Origin: Bacteroidetes bacterium HGW-Bacteroidetes-16
GTDB taxonomy: Bacteria; Bacteroidota; Bacteroidia; Bacteroidales; F082
Assembly: GCA_002840975.1 (NCBI GenBank)
Contig: PHDN01000005.1
Coordinates: forward strand, 1 to 64,000
DNA: 64,000 nucleotides
Direction: 5' to 3'
Shown here: piece after piece, positions 52,876 to 62,265 of the stretch
Position numbering within the stretch: the first letter of the stretch is position 1
How the letters are laid out: every line of letters starts with the position of its first letter
Position numbers and translations under genes: made by a program
Notes under the pieces: generated by a model
Seen by the model: only the letters and a program-made list of their open reading frames with translations
What the model was told of the DNA's origin: nothing
The model's database searches: none

Positions 52876-53880
52876 TTGAAATACGACGAGATCATTCGGA
52901 ATATCGATCATAAAATCTTTGCCCCGGTTTATTTTTTGCATGGTGAAGAGCCTTGGTACATTGATCAGCTCACAAATCTGATTGAGAACAAAGTGCTAGA
53001 TGAGGGTTTGCGCGACTTCAATCAAAAGGTTGCCTATGGTTACGACCTATCTGCCCGGGAAATTGTTGACATCGCCCGTCAGTTTCCGATGATGGGTAAT
53101 TTTCAGGTCGTTATTATAAAAGAAGCACAGGAACTAAAGTCATGGGATGAAATCGAAACTTACCTCGATAATCCGCTTAAAACGACCATTTTAGTGCTTG
53201 CTCATAAACATAAAAAAATAGATAAACGAAAGACTTTTTATAAAAAAATAAATGCTTCTGCACATGCCGTTGTTTTTGAGTCGGAAAAAATAAAAGAAGC
53301 CAGGGTGCCTGATTTCATCCATGAGCTCATCTCACAGAAAGGCTATGATGTGCATACTGCGGCCATGATGCTGTTGGCAGAATATCTTGGTAACGATTTG
53401 AGTAAAATCAATAATGAAATTCAGAAACTCATCATCAGCATTCCTCCCGGGTCGCTTATTACCGAAGACCACATTGAGCAAAATATTGGTATCAGCAAGG
53501 ACTTCAATATCTTCGAGTTACAGAAGGCCCTCATCCAACGTGATGCACTAAAAGCACAGCGTATAGTGAATTATTTTGAGTCAAATCCAAAGGAAAACCC
53601 TTTGCAGATGTTGACCGTGATGCTACATAATTACTTTATTAAGGTGTTCCTTTATGCACAACTTCACGGACAGCCACAAAACGCAATTGCCTCTGAATTA
53701 GGCATTCCTCCATTTGCAGTTTCGGAATACGCAAGTGCAGCCAGGGTTTTTACTCCCAACAAAGTAAAACAAATACTCAGCTCCATCCGGCAGCTCGATC
53801 TGAAGAGCAAAGGTGTCGACAGTATCGATTCGACAGGCTACAACGATCTAAGGGTGCTGATTTACAAAATAATAAACTGA
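52876..53880 (+). CDS. holA: DNA polymerase III subunit delta
   Basis: 334 residues. HolA is the clamp-loader wrench that opens the beta ring. Recognisable features are the opening VYFLHGEEPWYIDQLTNLIE near 15-34 (the delta PxYxLxGxE motif), a degenerate AAA domain, LAEYLGNDLSKINNEIQKLI near 167-186, and the C-terminal collar domain with FELQKALIQRDALKAQRIV near 213-231. The first in-frame start is a TTG two bases after the amn stop; its position makes it the likely start and implies coupled translation. Confidence 0.93.
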   Translation: MKYDEIIRNIDHKIFAPVYFLHGEEPWYIDQLTNLIENKVLDEGLRDFNQKVAYGYDLSAREIVDIARQFPMMGNFQVVIIKEAQELKSWDEIETYLDNPLKTTILVLAHKHKKIDKRKTFYKKINASAHAVVFESEKIKEARVPDFIHELISQKGYDVHTAAMMLLAEYLGNDLSKINNEIQKLIISIPPGSLITEDHIEQNIGISKDFNIFELQKALIQRDALKAQRIVNYFESNPKENPLQMLTVMLHNYFIKVFLYAQLHGQPQNAIASELGIPPFAVSEYASAARVFTPNKVKQILSSIRQLDLKSKGVDSIDSTGYNDLRVLIYKIIN

Positions 53881-53893
53881 TAGTGTTATTTAG

Positions 53894-55609
53894 TTATTCT
53901 AAAACAAGAAACCAGACAAATCCATAAGGTTCCAATACTATTTGATTGTCGGGGTCTTCTACACGCATTCCTTTTGGAAAAAGAATGGCCATGTCCTTTT
54001 CCGGAATGGGATTCTTTAGTTTTACTAATTTATCCGATAGGTTATTAATAATCAGCAGTTGTTCCTGATGGTAAGTCCGGTAATAGGCCAACACCCCGGG
54101 GCAATCATGTCCTTCATGGTTTTGTATATCGACAAATTGTGTATCGCCACGACCAAAGGCTTTTTGTTTTTTTCGGCTATTCAACATGCCGAAAATTAAT
54201 TCAAAAACCCTAAAATGAAAATTGTTTTCATCCGACAAGTCTGCTTCCAACTGATCCCAATCGATACGTCCACGAACAAGAAAGCGGGTATCGTCTTTAC
54301 CTGTAAGCCTGATTTGTTCGTTATAATAGGTCTCGTCGTTCAATTTCCCAAACTCATCGCCATAATATACCACCGGGGTTCCGGTTAATGTAAGCATCAG
54401 CGAATAACTTAACGCAATTTTGTCAGGATTCCGTTGCATGAGTTCCGACAGACGTGCCGATATTCCTTCTCCTAAGCGAAAATCCCATTTCGGATCGTGA
54501 CAATAACGGGAATGAATATAATGCCGGTCCTCTTCACTTACATAAACCAACTCCAGGCTGAGTTCATCATGTACACGCAAAAAGGTCATCCATTGGTTCT
54601 CCTCATTTATTTCAGGTGTAACCTCACGGCTCAACGTGTGTTTTATTGGAGTCCCATTTTGCATGGCAATGGCCTTAAACATCATGGGCATCAGCGGAAA
54701 GTGATAGGCCACATGGCATTCGTCACTATTTCCCAAATATTTTACCACTTCCTTGGGTTGCTGGCATGCTTCGGCAAGAAGCAAGGTGCCGGGTTTAACA
54801 TAATCCAGTACCGCCCTGAAAAATTTCACAATAACATGGGTGTTGTCCAGATTCTCGCAACTTGTATGGTCTTCTTTCCAAAGGTAGGGGATGGCATCGG
54901 CACGGAACCCGTCAGCACCCATCTCTTGCCAATACAGGAGGTTCCTGGTCATGGCCAGCAGAACTTCAGGGTTGCGGTAGTTTAAATCGGGTTGAAAACT
55001 AAAAAACCGGTGAAAATAGTATCGGTTGCCTGATTTTTCCCAGTTTGAGTCTTCGATGCCTTTGAACAGAAGCCTTGCTTCCAGATACTTATCTGGTTGG
55101 TCGCGCCAGATATAGTAATCGCTGTATTGATTTGGGATGGTTTTTTGTGATTCAATGAACCAGGGATTTTGATCGGAAGTGTGATTGATGGCCACATCAA
55201 AAATCACCTTAATATGGTGGTTGTGCGCAGCCTTTAAAAATCCCTTAAAAGCCAGGGCTTGTTCTTCTTTAGAAGCCGATTCGGACATGCCAAGCAAATC
55301 GGGTCGAATGCGGTCGTAGTTTTTAATATCGAACCCGGCATCGCGCATTGGCGAATCAAGTATGGGTAACAACCATAAACACGTGATACCCAGGTCCTGC
55401 AAATAGTCCAACTTATCGATCAACCCATCGAAGTTCGTATTGAACAAATCCACGTAAAGTGCATATAAAGTAGCATCTTTATACCAATCCTGTTCATCGT
55501 TTGAGGCATCCCCATGGGTTAGTCTTGATAAAAATTCTTCAAGACGGGTGAATGGGGTTTCAGGATAAAGTGTTTGCCAATATTTTACTAGGATTGATTT
55601 ATCGGTCAT
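53894..55609 (-). CDS. trehalose-synthase-like GH13 enzyme (maltose-active)
   Basis: 571 residues without a signal peptide, so cytoplasmic. It aligns by eye with TreS (GH13_16) through the catalytic barrel: DVAINHTSDQNPWF near 137-150, GADGFRADAIPYLWKE near 238-253 (nucleophile Asp), LLLAEACQQPKEVVKYLGNSDECH near 283-306 (acid/base Glu), then FHFPLMP and LTGTPVVYYGDEFG. Region IV reads FLRVHDELSLE where TreS has FLRNHDELTLE; His and Asp are kept but Asn is Val. Possible reactions are maltose to trehalose isomerisation or maltose or sucrose hydrolysis. Divergent from the SusA-like gene. Confidence 0.8.
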   Translation of the reverse strand: MTDKSILVKYWQTLYPETPFTRLEEFLSRLTHGDASNDEQDWYKDATLYALYVDLFNTNFDGLIDKLDYLQDLGITCLWLLPILDSPMRDAGFDIKNYDRIRPDLLGMSESASKEEQALAFKGFLKAAHNHHIKVIFDVAINHTSDQNPWFIESQKTIPNQYSDYYIWRDQPDKYLEARLLFKGIEDSNWEKSGNRYYFHRFFSFQPDLNYRNPEVLLAMTRNLLYWQEMGADGFRADAIPYLWKEDHTSCENLDNTHVIVKFFRAVLDYVKPGTLLLAEACQQPKEVVKYLGNSDECHVAYHFPLMPMMFKAIAMQNGTPIKHTLSREVTPEINEENQWMTFLRVHDELSLELVYVSEEDRHYIHSRYCHDPKWDFRLGEGISARLSELMQRNPDKIALSYSLMLTLTGTPVVYYGDEFGKLNDETYYNEQIRLTGKDDTRFLVRGRIDWDQLEADLSDENNFHFRVFELIFGMLNSRKKQKAFGRGDTQFVDIQNHEGHDCPGVLAYYRTYHQEQLLIINNLSDKLVKLKNPIPEKDMAILFPKGMRVEDPDNQIVLEPYGFVWFLVLE

Positions 55610-55629
55610 AAGATGAATATTTTTACAGG

Positions 55630-55637
55630 CAAATGTA
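55630..55637 (-). promoter_or_regulatory. -7 promoter element for the TreS-like gene
   Basis: TACATTTG on the minus strand, 20 bases before the ATG at 55609. The 264-base region from here to the SusA-like start holds no other feature I can name. Confidence 0.5.
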
Positions 55638-55873
55638 CTCTGTTTTAGCTTTTGGCTTACCCCTGGAAAGCTATTGAATTGCTTATAAAATGATGGTGAT
55701 TCATAGGTGGAATGATTTACTTTAAATCAATCGTTTGCGGGGCATATCTCATCATGGCTAAAACGAACCATTTTTTTAATGATTTCCTTTATTTTGTGTC
55801 AATCATTTCATGAAGTCTTTATGCAATGATTAATTGGATTATTTTTGGGTACTTATCCTACAATTTGATAGTC

Positions 55874-57757
55874 ATGCATCGTTATTCAAAAAAAACTCGG
55901 TCAAAACACATCGCCACCTGGCTGATTGTCCTATTCCTGCTCTCGGGGTTTGCCGCTCAAACACAAAAAGTAGCTTTGACGCGCATCGATCCTCCTTTTT
56001 GGTGGGCAGGTATGAAGAACCAAAACCTGCAACTCATGGTATACGGAGAGTATATCTCGAAAACACAGCCTGTTATTTCATATAGTGGAATACAGATCAA
56101 GGAAGTAATTCATGTAGAGAGTCCGAATTACCTGTTTATCAACTTGTTGTTTTCATCGGAAGTTAAACCGGGTTTGATGAACATCGAATTTCAGGAAAAT
56201 GGTAAAACAAAAGCCTCCTACTCCTATGAGATAAAACAAAGAAAAACCGATCCAACCCGGTTTCATGGATTTGATAACTCGGATGTCATCTATCTGTTGA
56301 TGCCCGACAGGTTTGCCAATGGCGATCCTTCAAACGATGATGCTCCCGGCATGACAGAAAAATCCGATCGGAAAAACCCAAACGGACGTCATGGAGGGGA
56401 TATCAAAGGAATTACAAACCATTTCGATTATTTAAAAGAATTGGGTGTAACCGCCATCTGGACTAATCCCATGCTCGAAAATAACATGCCCACCTTTTCG
56501 TACCATGGCTATGCAATAACTGACCTTTATAAGATCGATCCACGGTTTGGAACCAATCAGGATTACGTGAACATGATAGACGAAGCGCACAAAAATGGAC
56601 TCAAGGTAATCATGGACATGGTTTTTAACCACCTGGGAACTGGTTATTACTGGAAAAACGATTTGCCCATGCAGGATTGGTATAACCAATGGCCCGAATT
56701 TACCCGCTCCAACTACAGGGGTGGAGTGGTTTCGGATCCGCATGCAGCAAAATCCGATTATGATAAAATGGTACGGGGCTGGTTCGATACTTCGATGGCC
56801 GATCTCAACCAACAAAACCACCTGATGGCAGAATTTCTCATTCAAAACAGCATTTGGTGGATAGAATACACAGGATTGGATGGCATCCGTCAGGATACCT
56901 ATCCCTATCCGTATAGCAACTTCATGGCACTCTGGATGAAAAGACTACTGGAGGAATATCCCAACTTCAATGTGGTGGGCGAAGTATGGCTGAGTGACCC
57001 CCAGTCCGTGGCTTATTGGGAGAACAGTATCACCAATAAGGATGGGTATCGTTCGAATTTGACCAATGTGTTTGATTTTCCATTGATGCAGGCCATCAGC
57101 AGTGCCTTTAATGAAGATGAAGGTTGGGACAAGGGAGCAGCGAAACTATGGGATATCATTTCACAAGATTATGTGTACACCGATCCTATGAAATTGGTGA
57201 CGTTTGCCGATAACCATGACGGCGACAGAATATATTCAAAACTGGGAGAAGATGACAATAAATTTAAACTGGCCATGGCTTTTCTGCTGACCACCCGTGG
57301 TATTCCTCAATTATACTATGGATCAGAAATAATGATGACCGGAAAAGAACATAAAGGCCATGGCGACATCCGCAAAGATTTTCCGGGTGGTTGGAGTGAC
57401 GACACCAGCAATGCCTTTACACGCGAAGGAAGAACCCGGGAGCAGAATAACGCATTTGACTTTATGAAGAAGCTCTTGCATTGGCGACAAACAAATACCG
57501 CCGTCCAATCAGGTAAATTAACCCACTACATTCCCGAAAATGGAATTTATGTTTATTTCCGTTACAACGATGAAAGCTCTGTGATGGTGATGCTTAACAA
57601 CACCAATGAGGAGAAAACAGTTGATTTATCAAGATTTTCTGAAAACCTGCAAGGCTATTCCAAAGGCAGAAGCGTCCTCGATCGGACAGGTTTTGATCAG
57701 TTGACAGAAATTGTAGTTCCTGCCAAATCGCCTGTGATTGTTGAATTAGTAAAGTAA
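55874..57757 (+). CDS. SusA-like GH13 neopullulanase/cyclomaltodextrinase
   Basis: 627 residues from the ATG at 55874. A signal peptide ends near FAAQTQ (about 33), giving a periplasmic enzyme. An N-terminal cyclomaltodextrinase-type immunoglobulin-like domain (about 38-125) precedes the barrel: DVIYLLMPDRFANGDPSNDD near 140-159, MDMVFNHLG near 253-261, nucleophile Asp in GLDGIRQDTYPYP near 336-348, acid/base Glu in VVGEVWLSDP near 370-379, and FADNHDGDRIY near 452-462. A C-terminal beta domain follows. It resembles SusA of the Bacteroides starch system, which trims maltodextrins. The GH31 gene starts 22 bases downstream. Confidence 0.9.
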   Translation: MHRYSKKTRSKHIATWLIVLFLLSGFAAQTQKVALTRIDPPFWWAGMKNQNLQLMVYGEYISKTQPVISYSGIQIKEVIHVESPNYLFINLLFSSEVKPGLMNIEFQENGKTKASYSYEIKQRKTDPTRFHGFDNSDVIYLLMPDRFANGDPSNDDAPGMTEKSDRKNPNGRHGGDIKGITNHFDYLKELGVTAIWTNPMLENNMPTFSYHGYAITDLYKIDPRFGTNQDYVNMIDEAHKNGLKVIMDMVFNHLGTGYYWKNDLPMQDWYNQWPEFTRSNYRGGVVSDPHAAKSDYDKMVRGWFDTSMADLNQQNHLMAEFLIQNSIWWIEYTGLDGIRQDTYPYPYSNFMALWMKRLLEEYPNFNVVGEVWLSDPQSVAYWENSITNKDGYRSNLTNVFDFPLMQAISSAFNEDEGWDKGAAKLWDIISQDYVYTDPMKLVTFADNHDGDRIYSKLGEDDNKFKLAMAFLLTTRGIPQLYYGSEIMMTGKEHKGHGDIRKDFPGGWSDDTSNAFTREGRTREQNNAFDFMKKLLHWRQTNTAVQSGKLTHYIPENGIYVYFRYNDESSVMVMLNNTNEEKTVDLSRFSENLQGYSKGRSVLDRTGFDQLTEIVVPAKSPVIVELVK

Positions 57758-57779
57758 ATGGTATTGAAATAAATTGTTC

Positions 57780-60620
57780 ATGAAAGTTAAAAACAACCTA
57801 CTTCTCTGTATTGCAGGGCTGTTCATTTTTATTCAAACGGGCTTTTCGCAAGTAGCCTGGTTCATCCCAGATAACCCGCCACCAAATACGATGGCAACAC
57901 TGACTTTTAATGCTAAAGCCGGTAATGGCGCCTTGGAAGGTTATCAGGGTGACGTATATTTCCATACCGGAGTCATTACCAACAAAAGCATTGATGGCGG
58001 CGACTGGAAACATGTGGTAGGTAACTGGGGTGAAGCAGATTCCCGTGTAAAGATGACCGCGCTGGGCGATGATCTGTATCAGGCTAAATTTGTAATCAAC
58101 GATTTCTACGGGTTACAACCTGATGAGATTCCACAACAACTTGCTTTTGTCTTCAGAAGCGAAAATGGATCGCATGTGGGGAAAACCAAAACAAACGAAG
58201 ATATTTTCATTCCGGTAAACGGGTATGTTCCTCCTGTAAAGGAAGCCCCCGAATATGTTTTTAAAAAAAGGGAATATGTGTCGCACTCTCTTTTTGAGCA
58301 TGTGCTAAAAGTGTTAACCAACAATGGATTAATTACCATTGTGCCGTTTAACTCCACTACCATTAAAGTGCAGCACTTTCCAAACAGCGTGGGAGTGAGC
58401 TCACCCTCCGATGCGGTTATTATGGCACCTCAGCCCGTTCGTTCTGTTGCCTCTGAGGATGCCACCTGGGTGAAATTGATAACCGATTCACTTACCGTGC
58501 TGGTACATAAAAATCCAGTATACGTGGCCTTTGTGTATCACCACGACACCATCCTTCAGGAAGAAAAAGGATATTTCAGGCGTGATGATTCGGATGGACT
58601 TCGATTTAAAATGGCTGATCACGAACGCTTTTTTGGATTGGGCGAGCGTGCCAATGCGCTCAACCTCAGGGGATCGCGTTACACCCTGTACAACCGGCCC
58701 AAATACGGATACGAAATCGGGGCTAAAAACCTGAATTACTCCATTCCATTGGTTGTTTCAACCAACCATTATTTAATGTTGTTTGATAATCCTCAGAAAG
58801 GATATGCCGATTTGGGCGAAACTGAGCCCGGCATTATGGAATGGGGAGCCATTGGTGGCCCGATGCAATATTATCTGGTGGTGGGTTCCGACTATAAAAC
58901 CATCTCACACGATTATGCTACCTTAACCGGATTTCAGCCACTTCCGCCCTTTTGGGCATTGGGAAACCTGCAATCGCGTATGGGTTACATATCTCAGGTG
59001 GAAACTGACTCCATCGTACATTTGATGCAAAAGGAAGATTTCCCAATCGATGCCATTATCCTTGATTTTTATTGGTTTGGCGACAGCATCATGGGCACCC
59101 TGGGCCGTTTAAACTGGTACAAGCCAAATTGGCCCGATCCCAAACAAATGATAGATGGCTTTAAACTCTGGGGAATAAAAACAATCCTCATTACCGAGCC
59201 TTACATCATCGATACCCTTGAGAACTTTAAAATCACCAGTGAGTTGGGATTGCTGGCCAGGGACAGCACCGGCAGTACCTATGTGAACGATCAGTTTTAT
59301 TTTGGACCTGCCGGACTGATCGACATTTTTAATCCACGGGCCGCTGAATGGTTTTGGAAACAATACAAACCCCAGATAGAAATGGGTGTTGCCGGTTGGT
59401 GGGGCGATTTGGGTGAACCTGAGAATCATCCTGCCGATCAATTCCATGTGAATGGGAAAGCAGACGAAGTTCATAATATTTATGGTCATTACTGGCATAA
59501 AATGCTCTTTGAACAGTATCGCAAGGATTATCCTGATACCAGGCTTTTTAACCTGAACCGGGCCGGCTATGCCGGATCGCAACGCTACAGTATTTTTCCC
59601 TGGACGGGGGATGTTTCACGAAGTTGGGGAGGCTTGCAAGCACAGTTGCCTTTGATGATACACATGAGTTTGAGCGGATTGCCTTTTATCCATTCCGATG
59701 CAGGCGGATTTGCACAGGGAACCCGTGATGATGTTTTGTATACCAGGTGGTTACAGATGGCTTGTTTTTCACCAATCCTGCGACCTCATGGTTCCGGTAT
59801 ACCATCGGAACCGGTTTACTTTAACGACACTACCCGTCAGGTGGTACGCGATTTTATGCATTTGCGATATAGCCTTTTGCCCTATATTTACACGCTTACC
59901 TTCGAAAGCCATACGTTGGGTTACCCCATTGTTCGACCTTTGTTTTACGAATTCCCGGCTGATACCAATGCCTATAATATTGAAGATGAGTACATGTTTG
60001 GGCCCGGTTTTCTGATTGCACCCGTTCTGAAACCAGATTTGAAAACCAGGCAGGTGTACTTGCCCAAAGGCGATTTCTGGTATGATTTCTGGTCCAATCT
60101 ACGTGTTAATGGCGGGCAAAGCATCGATGTTCCTGTTGATATTCAAACCATTCCCATCTTCGTCCGGGCAGGATCGTTTATCACCAAAGCCTCACCGGTG
60201 AATACAACCAACGACATTTGTACACAATACCTGCAGGTAGATTATTATCTGAATTCGTATGCAAACATGGATTCCGGATTTGTGTATTTGGATGATGGAG
60301 CACTTTATGGAGCCTATGAAAAAGGAGAATATCACCTGATGAAATTCAGGGCAAATCAACAGCAGAATGGCGGTTTGCTTGAGTTTACAGTCTATTCCGA
60401 AGGGAAGGGTTATTACAATGAACCTCCCGAATATCATTTAACCCTGAAGGTAATCGGTGGCGAAGAAAAATACCAATCGATAACCCTTGAACAAAAACTT
60501 GAAGATGGGAAAATTGAGATGGTAGAAGTACCAAAAGATCAAATCGAATTAACTGACGAAGGTCCGAAGATTTCCTTTACCTGGGGAAGTGATCCTGTGA
60601 CAATTCGCCTTAAAAAATAG
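57780..60620 (+). CDS. GH31 alpha-glucosidase with N-terminal binding module
   Basis: 946 residues. A signal peptide ends near GFSQ (about 24). A first beta domain (about 25-140; GDVYFHTGVITNKS, ADEIPQQ-like PDEIPQQLAFVFRSENGS) resembles starch-binding modules of Bacteroidota amylases. The GH31 region follows: N-terminal beta sandwich (about 165-390; FFGLGERANALNLRG), the barrel (about 400-720; IILDFYWFG), nucleophile Asp in GWWGDLGEPENH near 541, acid/base Asp in WTGDVSRSWGGL near 606, HSDAGGFAQG near 639, and C-terminal beta domains. It should release glucose from oligosaccharide ends in the periplasm. GH31 takes the place of the GH97 enzyme SusB of B. thetaiotaomicron. Confidence 0.9.
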   Translation: MKVKNNLLLCIAGLFIFIQTGFSQVAWFIPDNPPPNTMATLTFNAKAGNGALEGYQGDVYFHTGVITNKSIDGGDWKHVVGNWGEADSRVKMTALGDDLYQAKFVINDFYGLQPDEIPQQLAFVFRSENGSHVGKTKTNEDIFIPVNGYVPPVKEAPEYVFKKREYVSHSLFEHVLKVLTNNGLITIVPFNSTTIKVQHFPNSVGVSSPSDAVIMAPQPVRSVASEDATWVKLITDSLTVLVHKNPVYVAFVYHHDTILQEEKGYFRRDDSDGLRFKMADHERFFGLGERANALNLRGSRYTLYNRPKYGYEIGAKNLNYSIPLVVSTNHYLMLFDNPQKGYADLGETEPGIMEWGAIGGPMQYYLVVGSDYKTISHDYATLTGFQPLPPFWALGNLQSRMGYISQVETDSIVHLMQKEDFPIDAIILDFYWFGDSIMGTLGRLNWYKPNWPDPKQMIDGFKLWGIKTILITEPYIIDTLENFKITSELGLLARDSTGSTYVNDQFYFGPAGLIDIFNPRAAEWFWKQYKPQIEMGVAGWWGDLGEPENHPADQFHVNGKADEVHNIYGHYWHKMLFEQYRKDYPDTRLFNLNRAGYAGSQRYSIFPWTGDVSRSWGGLQAQLPLMIHMSLSGLPFIHSDAGGFAQGTRDDVLYTRWLQMACFSPILRPHGSGIPSEPVYFNDTTRQVVRDFMHLRYSLLPYIYTLTFESHTLGYPIVRPLFYEFPADTNAYNIEDEYMFGPGFLIAPVLKPDLKTRQVYLPKGDFWYDFWSNLRVNGGQSIDVPVDIQTIPIFVRAGSFITKASPVNTTNDICTQYLQVDYYLNSYANMDSGFVYLDDGALYGAYEKGEYHLMKFRANQQQNGGLLEFTVYSEGKGYYNEPPEYHLTLKVIGGEEKYQSITLEQKLEDGKIEMVEVPKDQIELTDEGPKISFTWGSDPVTIRLKK

Positions 60621-60638
60621 AAACCAACTTTATAGAAC

Positions 60639-62027
60639 ATGAAAAATATTTTATTTACCCGGACAGCAATGGCCACAATTGCAATTTCTACGATGATGTT
60701 GATAGGATGTCAGAACCAAACTCAACAGGTGCAAGAACCACCTAAAGCCGATACCGTACTAACCCATGTTGATTGGAGTAAAAGCGCGAACATTTATGAG
60801 GTAAACCTTCGGCAACACACCATGGAAGGGACCATTAATGCATTTCAGGCTGATCTTCCCAGGTTGAAGGCCATGGGTGTGGATATCCTTTGGTTAATGC
60901 CAATTTTCCCAATTGGTATGGAGAACCGAAAAGGATCGATGGGAAGCTATTATGCTGTAGCTGATTACACAGAAGTAAATCCCGAATTTGGAACTTTGGC
61001 AGACATCAGGTCACTTGTTGATGAAGCCCACCAGTTGGGGATGTTTGTTATTTTAGATTGGGTGGCAAACCACAGTGCCTGGGATCACCCCTGGGCGAAA
61101 AACCATCCTGAGTGGTATAAACACGATTCTACCGGAGCCTTTGTCTCACCCTTCGACTGGACAGATGTAATTGCTTTTGATTACGAGAATCCAGAGTTGC
61201 GTGACTCGATGATAAGCGCGTTAAAATATTGGGTTAAGGAAGCTGATGTGGATGGTTACAGGTGTGATGTGGCCGGTTTGGTTCCGGTTGATTTCTGGAA
61301 TGAGGCCCGATTGCAGCTCGAACAGCTAAAACCGGTATTTATGCTGGCTGAAAACGAAGATGTACCTGCCTTGCTGAAAAGAGCCTTTGACATGAACTAT
61401 TCCTGGAATTTTCATCACATCATGAACCAGATTGCCCAAGGCAAAAAGCCCGCTTCCGAGGTATGGAAATATGTTCAATCTCTGGATACCTTGCCCCCCG
61501 ATGCTTACCACATGCTGTTTATCACCAACCACGACGAAAATTCGTGGAATGGAACAGTTGGTGAAAGAATGGGTGACGCAGGTGATGCCATGGCAGTTCT
61601 TACTTATACAATTCCCGGAATGCCTTTGATTTATAGTGGCCAGGAAGCCGGATTAGACAAGCGGTTGCGGTTTTTCGAAAAGGACACTGTTGATTGGCGA
61701 AACATTAAAAAAGAAGCCTTTTATACAACGCTTAATCACCTTAAAAAGAACAATAATGCACTATGGAATGGTAAAGAGGGAGGTGAAATAATCGCCTTAA
61801 CTGACAGGAAGGATACCACCATGCTGGCTTTTTTAAGAGAAAACGAAGACAACAAAGTGGTTGTTGTAATGAACCTGAGTAATCTGCCTCAGAAATTTTC
61901 GCTTGATCCAAACAGCCCTTCAGGAATGTTTTCTAATGCCTTTACGGGAGAAACCATCGACTTGTCCGAAAATCAGTTATTCGACTTAACTCCATGGGGT
62001 TATCTCGTATTTGTTTCAAAGAAGTAA
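60639..62027 (+). CDS. GH13 alpha-amylase family lipoprotein
   Basis: 462 residues with a lipoprotein signal (MMLIGC, Cys near 24), so attached to the outer or inner membrane. The compact barrel has ILDWVANHSAWDHPW near 138-152, nucleophile Asp in VDGYRCDVAGLVP near 203-215, acid/base Glu in MLAENEDVP near 236-244, and ITNHDENSWNGT near 297-308, followed by PGMPLIYSGQEAGL. No starch-binding module is fused. It is smaller than SusG (about 690) but may fill that role of cutting starch or dextrin outside the cell; a lipid-anchored periplasmic enzyme is the alternative. 18 bases after the GH31 gene. Confidence 0.88.
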   Translation: MKNILFTRTAMATIAISTMMLIGCQNQTQQVQEPPKADTVLTHVDWSKSANIYEVNLRQHTMEGTINAFQADLPRLKAMGVDILWLMPIFPIGMENRKGSMGSYYAVADYTEVNPEFGTLADIRSLVDEAHQLGMFVILDWVANHSAWDHPWAKNHPEWYKHDSTGAFVSPFDWTDVIAFDYENPELRDSMISALKYWVKEADVDGYRCDVAGLVPVDFWNEARLQLEQLKPVFMLAENEDVPALLKRAFDMNYSWNFHHIMNQIAQGKKPASEVWKYVQSLDTLPPDAYHMLFITNHDENSWNGTVGERMGDAGDAMAVLTYTIPGMPLIYSGQEAGLDKRLRFFEKDTVDWRNIKKEAFYTTLNHLKKNNNALWNGKEGGEIIALTDRKDTTMLAFLRENEDNKVVVVMNLSNLPQKFSLDPNSPSGMFSNAFTGETIDLSENQLFDLTPWGYLVFVSKK

Positions 62028-62068
62028 AACATTTTTGTGATTTCGTTAAATTACTGCAATGGATGTGT

Positions 62069-62076
62069 TATATTTG
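62069..62076 (+). promoter_or_regulatory. -7 promoter element upstream of the LacI-family gene
   Basis: TATATTTG matches TANNTTTG; a TTTC at 62041-62044 is near the -33 position. The leader to the ATG at 62266 would be about 185 bases. No clear LacI-type operator palindrome was found in 62028-62265, which otherwise holds nothing I can name. Confidence 0.5.
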
Positions 62077-62265
62077 TTGGCCGTGTAGTAGGACAATTTC
62101 AGCAATTTATTTTTCCGGGCAATTTTAAAAAAAACGCCTTGCTTTACTAAAAAGGAATGTAAATTAAGGAACCAACTAATTGCCTGTCCCCTGGAATAGT
62201 TGTGGTTGCTGAGATATGGGTTTTTACCGCATAGCCATAGAGTTTAATCTGATCAACTAATTGAT

